From Bacteroidota bacterium (GTDB taxonomy: Bacteria; Bacteroidota; Bacteroidia; Chitinophagales; Chitinophagaceae), in assembly GCA_023409675.1 (NCBI GenBank), contig JAEYRC010000093.1, positions 1 through 10,128 on the forward strand: a DNA stretch of 10,128 nt. Direction: 5' to 3'. This document shows, piece by piece, positions 5,716 to 10,128 of this stretch. Position 1 is the first letter of the stretch; the number at the start of each line of letters is the position of its first letter. A model generated the notes under the pieces. The model was given only the letters and a program-made list of their open reading frames with translations, was not told where the DNA came from and ran no database searches. The translations under genes and the position numbers were made by a program.

Positions 5716-7116
5716 TCATTCATCCCACCAAAGCGGCGTCGCCAGTGAACCCACTTCCGGAACATTCGCTCCGTTACGGGTATTCTCAACAGAGGGATAG
5801 TCCATTCTCCGAATAAAAGTGGGCAGTACCGCGTTGGCCGGCATCTGGAAATCGGTGTACTGGTAGTCAAAGCGGCGGGCATCGGTCCAGGTTGCCGGAT
5901 GTAAAAACATCGCTTTATATTTCTCATCCATGATCCGTTGCATGGTTAAGCCGGCTGCACCTACTGCAACAGAAGAGTGTGCAAGGTAATCATCGATATC
6001 AGCAGCAGCAACATTCAACTTCTGCATGTGTGCCCGGATACCTTCCAGGTACGCGTTGTATGCCCGTGTAGGATCGGTGTTCAGGGTCACTTCCGCTTCA
6101 ATGAATTTCATTTCAAAATAGTTCGCGATAAACAGCGGTGAGTTGGTGCTGCTGTATACGCCATCTACTTTAATAACGCTTTCTTCATTGCTGGTTCCGG
6201 TTCCAACGCGTCCAACACCATTGGGTGTACCGCGATAATCACCAAACTTGGTAAGGTTGGCGATCAGGGGAAGCCGGGGATCAAGAATACCAAATGTAGT
6301 GCCGTTCATGGCATCTACGAAGTGGGTGCTCAGCCATCCGTTCAGCAACAGGCCGGCATTGTTTACCGCAACCTGAGCCCAGGGATTCCGAACGTTGAAG
6401 GAGGTTAACTGAGCATCCTGCGCGTTGGAAGTGTAGGCATTACCCAGTGCTGCTAAAACTGCTGCACGATCGTACTCACTGGTTTTGCTGAGGTTATTCA
6501 GCATGCGGGCTTTAATCGCGTTTCCGGTACGGATCCACGCAGCGGCATCACCCTTGTGGATCAGGTCTAAAGTGGTGCTGAGGTTTACAGTTGAATTACC
6601 ACCCTGCAATAAGGCTATACCTTCATTGATCAGGCGCAAAGCTGTATTGAAAATGGTGCGTGCATCATCATATTCCGGTGTCGGATTATCAAGTGTAAAG
6701 GCAGTAGAAAAAGGCGCGTCTCCCCAAACATCATTGATCATGCTCAGGTGAAGTCCCATCATAATGCGGGAAACTCCCTGGTACGACGTTGCTCCGATAT
6801 CACCGGCAAAGCGGTCCATATCATAGAGGTCGGTCATATTATCATACAGAGAGGTCCAGGTTCCGCTGGCGTCGATCGCTTCATACACATCAGAAGGTGA
6901 CGATGCATTGGAAGAAGCGAGGTACTGGTTGTAATACGCCACCAGGTTACCCATATTATACACGTTCATTCCCGTAGAATAGGTCGTTCCGCCCAGCAGA
7001 CCGTTCAAGGGAGCAACGGTCGGTGAATTCGGATTATCATTTACATCCAGGAATTTTTTACAGGAACTGAATCCTACCAGGAGGCAAAGTGAATAAATTA
7101 TCGCTGATCTTTTCAT
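5716..7116 (-). CDS. SusD/RagB-family nutrient-binding outer-membrane lipoprotein
   Basis: The surface lipoprotein partner of the SusC transporter; it forms the lid that captures a glycan or other nutrient and delivers it to the barrel. The 466-residue protein starts with a lipoprotein signal peptide (MKRSAIIYSLCLLVGFSSC), with GFSSC as the lipobox and Cys19 as the lipidated residue. KKFLDVNDNPNSPT follows, the usual SusD mature start. The body is helical TPR-type: YQGVSRIMMGLHLSMINDVWGDAPFS at about 114-139, then PEYDDARTIFNTALRLINEGIALL. Further on are ANYFEMKFIEAEVTL, the WTDARRFDYQ motif and a terminal LATPLWWDE. This pattern fits the SusD-like_2 (PF12771) subgroup rather than classical starch SusD. 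The ATG lies 7 bp after the susC stop, so the two are one operon. Ligand specificity cannot be predicted from the sequence. Confidence 0.93.
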   Translation of the reverse strand: MKRSAIIYSLCLLVGFSSCKKFLDVNDNPNSPTVAPLNGLLGGTTYSTGMNVYNMGNLVAYYNQYLASSNASSPSDVYEAIDASGTWTSLYDNMTDLYDMDRFAGDIGATSYQGVSRIMMGLHLSMINDVWGDAPFSTAFTLDNPTPEYDDARTIFNTALRLINEGIALLQGGNSTVNLSTTLDLIHKGDAAAWIRTGNAIKARMLNNLSKTSEYDRAAVLAALGNAYTSNAQDAQLTSFNVRNPWAQVAVNNAGLLLNGWLSTHFVDAMNGTTFGILDPRLPLIANLTKFGDYRGTPNGVGRVGTGTSNEESVIKVDGVYSSTNSPLFIANYFEMKFIEAEVTLNTDPTRAYNAYLEGIRAHMQKLNVAAADIDDYLAHSSVAVGAAGLTMQRIMDEKYKAMFLHPATWTDARRFDYQYTDFQMPANAVLPTFIRRMDYPSVENTRNGANVPEVGSLATPLWWDE

Positions 7117-7123
7117 TGTCGGC

Positions 7124-10100
7124 TTATTTAAAATTTACATTAAGGGTAATCATCAGGCTGCGTGCTGCAGGATAGGTAAACCCGGCAAAACCGCTTACGG
7201 CATTGCTTCCTGCATCGAAGGGTGAACTTTCAGGATCATACCCTGAATATTTTGTTCCCAGCCACAGATTATTACCGGTCAGGGTTACACGAGCGTTATC
7301 AATAAAGGTTTTGCTGAAGATATTCGCCGGCAAAGCGTATCCGATGCTCAGCGTACGTAAGCGCACCCATGAAGCGTCTTCAACGAAATTCTCCGAAACA
7401 CCGCGGTAAACCAGGCGGTAATAACCATCACCATAATTTCTGCCATCAGAGGCTACACCCTGACCAAGGTATACCCTTTCTGTATTAGGTGTACCATCGG
7501 TACGGATACCGTCGAATACGGTAAACTCATCACGGTTTTCAGTGAATTTGGAAATACTGAAGGCAGCCATGAAGTTTCCAAGCTGGTTGTATTTGTACAT
7601 TCCCTGCTGAGCATCAAATAAGAAGGATAAGGAGAAATCTTTATACCGGAAAGTATTGCTGATACCACCAATCCATTTGGGCATTGAATTACCGATTACC
7701 CGCTGTGTCAGGTCGCGCAGGGGGAAACCGGAGGCTGATCCGGATGTGCCGATAGCCAGCGGCAGATTTTTCTGAATGGTTTTACCATCATCTGGATTGC
7801 TGCCGTAGTAACGCAGGTAGGTGGTTCCGTACAAATCGCCCACAGGCTGACCGGCAACATACTTCATGGTTACTGCCGAGTTGAGGTAACCGGAAAGGCT
7901 GGCCACTGTAATTTCAGGAAGATCTTCCCGGATAGAAACCACTTTATTTCGGTTAGCCGTATAGTTTACATTCACATCCCAGGAAAAGTCTTTGGTTCTG
8001 ATGGGCGTTCCGCTAACAGAGATCTCGATCCCCTTATTCTCCAGTTCACCTGCATTGGTTACATAGCTGGTAAATCCTGTTGAAGGTGATACCAGTACCG
8101 GAATGATCTGGTCGCGGCTGTTCAGTTTGTAATAGGTTACATCCAAGCCAATCCTGTCCTGCAGGAAACGGAAATCACCACCAAACTCTATTGTTTTGGT
8201 GCGCTCAGGTTTCAGGCCACGGTCGCCGCTGGTTGCGCTGCGGGTCCATAACACCTGCGAGGTGGATTGCAGCAGGTACGATCCATAATAAGTGTTGTTA
8301 CGATAAGGATCAGTGTCTTTCCCAATTTCCGCGATCGATCCGCGCAGTTTGGCATAGCTAAACCAGGTGGGAAGATTGATCATATCCGAAACAATAGCCG
8401 ATACGGTATAGGAAGGATAGAAAAATGAATTCAGTCCTTCGGTGAACACGGATGAATTATCGTTTCTACCGGTTACGGTCAGGAAGAGTTTATTGTCCCA
8501 GCCTGCAGTGAACTCCCCAAACACACTCACGATGCGGTAAGTTGACATAGACTGTGATGCCGTACGAACTTTGGTATTGTTCAGGGTGAGCAGTGTAGGC
8601 ACATCCAGTTCAGATCCTTCTGCATTGATACGATCATAAATGCTCTCTCTAACCTCGTTCCCTACCCGAAGCGTAGTGTTGAGTTTATCGGAGAACCAGT
8701 CCTTTTTCAATGTTGCGATCAGGTTTGAGTTGAGGATCCTGCTGTGCAGGCGATGCTCGCGTACAAAGCCGAGGCCCATATCACCATGTCTTTTTTCACC
8801 AACCAATCCAAGTGGTCCGGCAGCTTCATGACGGCGCATATCGCTGTACATATCCATACCCAGTTTATAATCGATATCGAGGAATGAGAATGGAGAGTAG
8901 GTGAAGGACAGGTCGCCGATGATGCGGTTTACATCATCTGTAAATGGCGCCGCATAGTTGCCGTATACGGGATTGTTTTGCGTGCCGTAGCTTTTCATGG
9001 TGCCGTTGGGCAGAATATAATCCATGACATTCTGACGTGGGCTCCAGTAGGCCATACTTTCATTATACCGCAGGGCATTAACCCGCGCGCCGCCGGATTT
9101 GATGAAAAATAAAGATGGGCGGAAATTCAGTTTATCGCTGAATTTAAAATTACCACCCAGGCGAACAGAGATATTCCGGTAATCGGAGAAAGGAATCATT
9201 CCTTCCTGATCGAGATAAGAAACAGAAGAGGTAAGCAGGGCACGCTCAGTTCCCCCACTCATATTAATAGAAGTGCGGAACTGGTGACCGGTTTGGAAAC
9301 CCTGGCCAAAATGATGATACAGTTGATCGGGGTGTGTTGGATCAATGGCTTTGGCTTCTTCCACGGTGGGTCCGAGTGAAGGCCAGAAGCTTTCCGGATC
9401 ATATTCATAATAGTTACCCTGAGAATAACGCATTTGCACTTCCGGCAGTTTGTTGACATTATCGATACCATAGGTGGTGGAAACACCAATCCGCATCGTA
9501 CCGGCTTTTGCCGTTTTGGTAGTGATCAGTACCACCCCATTCGATCCGGCCTGACCATATAATGCTGTTGCCGCACCACCACGAAGAATAGAAATGCTCT
9601 CCACATCATCGGGGTTGATATCCGCTGAGCGGTTCGACATTCCCCGCAGTTCGGCATTATTACCGGCAATATTGGTATTGTTATCCATAACTACCCCATC
9701 AATTACAAAAAGGGGCTGATTGCTTTTTCCCGGGTCGAGTGATTTAATACCACGGATCAGGATCGAAGCGCCCTGTCCGGGAGCACCTCCGCCTGCATTG
9801 ATCTGCACACCGGCAATTTTACCCTGCAGGGCGTTGACCACATTAGCCTGCTGACCCATCAGCAGATCTTCGTTATCGACCTGCTGGGTAGAATAGCCCA
9901 GGCTTCTTTTCGATTTTTTGATACCAAAGGCGGTGACAACCACTTCTGATAATCCTTCAGCAGCGGTCAACACCACATTAATGGTTGAAGAATTACCTAC
10001 AGCAATTTCTTTGGCCTCAAATCCGGCCGCGGAAAATACCAGGGTGGCATTGGAAGAAGATACATTAATACTGTATCTGCCGTCATTACCTGCAGAAACT

Positions 10101-10128
10101 CCCGAAGTAGTGCCTTTAACCAAAACAG
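7124..10128 (-). CDS. SusC/RagA-family TonB-dependent outer-membrane transporter (5' end beyond window)
   Basis: The energy-coupled outer-membrane channel that imports substrate captured by the adjacent SusD lipoprotein, using TonB-ExbBD. The frame is open to the right edge, so the real start, the signal peptide and the beginning of the carboxypeptidase-regulatory-like domain are missing; about 1001 codons are visible. Counting from the Leu codon at 10121-10123, residues 1-52 are the rest of the CarboxypepD_reg-like domain (VKGTTSGVSAGNDGRYSINV). SEVVVTAFGIKKSKRSLGY at 59-77 is the SusC-specific TonB-box/linker region. The plug follows, with LQGKIAGVQI at 99-108, ILIRGIKSL at 121-129, PLFVIDGVVMD at 137-147, and then ISILRGGAATALYGQAGSNG with VVLITTKT. 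The remainder is a 22-strand-type beta-barrel ending in ARSLMITLNVNFK. No frameshift is seen. The TTG at 10121-10123 is not a start, because the domain clearly continues upstream. Confidence 0.94.
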   Translation of the reverse strand, partial: VLVKGTTSGVSAGNDGRYSINVSSSNATLVFSAAGFEAKEIAVGNSSTINVVLTAAEGLSEVVVTAFGIKKSKRSLGYSTQQVDNEDLLMGQQANVVNALQGKIAGVQINAGGGAPGQGASILIRGIKSLDPGKSNQPLFVIDGVVMDNNTNIAGNNAELRGMSNRSADINPDDVESISILRGGAATALYGQAGSNGVVLITTKTAKAGTMRIGVSTTYGIDNVNKLPEVQMRYSQGNYYEYDPESFWPSLGPTVEEAKAIDPTHPDQLYHHFGQGFQTGHQFRTSINMSGGTERALLTSSVSYLDQEGMIPFSDYRNISVRLGGNFKFSDKLNFRPSLFFIKSGGARVNALRYNESMAYWSPRQNVMDYILPNGTMKSYGTQNNPVYGNYAAPFTDDVNRIIGDLSFTYSPFSFLDIDYKLGMDMYSDMRRHEAAGPLGLVGEKRHGDMGLGFVREHRLHSRILNSNLIATLKKDWFSDKLNTTLRVGNEVRESIYDRINAEGSELDVPTLLTLNNTKVRTASQSMSTYRIVSVFGEFTAGWDNKLFLTVTGRNDNSSVFTEGLNSFFYPSYTVSAIVSDMINLPTWFSYAKLRGSIAEIGKDTDPYRNNTYYGSYLLQSTSQVLWTRSATSGDRGLKPERTKTIEFGGDFRFLQDRIGLDVTYYKLNSRDQIIPVLVSPSTGFTSYVTNAGELENKGIEISVSGTPIRTKDFSWDVNVNYTANRNKVVSIREDLPEITVASLSGYLNSAVTMKYVAGQPVGDLYGTTYLRYYGSNPDDGKTIQKNLPLAIGTSGSASGFPLRDLTQRVIGNSMPKWIGGISNTFRYKDFSLSFLFDAQQGMYKYNQLGNFMAAFSISKFTENRDEFTVFDGIRTDGTPNTERVYLGQGVASDGRNYGDGYYRLVYRGVSENFVEDASWVRLRTLSIGYALPANIFSKTFIDNARVTLTGNNLWLGTKYSGYDPESSPFDAGSNAVSGFAGFTYPAARSLMITLNVNFK

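Noticed and set aside
5646..5927. A 93-codon leftward ORF overlapping the end of susD and the terminator.
   Set aside because: It is a different-frame shadow of susD with no protein-family character, and it reads across the terminator hairpin.
10121..10123. TTG codon as the start of the SusC-family gene.
   Set aside because: The regulatory-like domain is already under way at this point and the frame stays open to the window edge; a signal peptide must lie further upstream.

Overview
The window looks like chromosome of a Bacteroidota member, probably of the Chitinophagaceae type. Three things point there: a SusC/SusD outer-membrane nutrient-uptake pair, A/T-rich gene leaders without strong Shine-Dalgarno sequences, and promoter elements of the Bacteroidota form (TTG / TAnnTTTG). 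The lineage is inferred from protein character, because no rRNA or other marker gene is present. All genes appear intact except the two cut by the window edges. I see no tRNA, rRNA, CRISPR array, transposase, integrase or phage gene.

Left part (1-3402), housekeeping and stress genes. The 5' end of a leftward membrane-protein gene (probably a CPBP-family intramembrane protease) is cut by the left edge. It diverges from a rightward dusB-type tRNA-dihydrouridine synthase gene. dusB runs tail to tail, with a 22-bp overlap, into a leftward pair: an ALDH3-type aldehyde dehydrogenase followed by a glutathione peroxidase. The pair is probably one transcription unit that handles peroxides and the aldehydes derived from them.

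Middle part (3567-4619), a rightward pair: a small dihydrofolate-reductase-fold (RibD C-terminal-like) reductase, then 12 bp later a TadA-type tRNA adenosine deaminase. A 235-bp convergent gap follows. It holds a leftward intrinsic terminator and one arm of an imperfect inverted repeat.

Right part (4855-10128), all leftward: susC (its 5' end lies beyond the right edge), then susD 7 bp later, then a strong intrinsic terminator, then a DUF1080 / 3-keto-disaccharide hydrolase-type secreted protein with its own near-consensus promoter and its own terminator. SusC and SusD would bind and import a glycan or glycoside at the outer membrane, and the DUF1080 enzyme probably acts on a glycoside in the periplasm. 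The substrate cannot be read from the sequence. The terminator and promoter between susD and the DUF1080 gene suggest two adjacent transcription units rather than one operon.

I do not see a clearly novel system. The points most worth a second look are the regulatory layout and inverted repeat around the DUF1080 gene, and the ALDH3-GPx pair.
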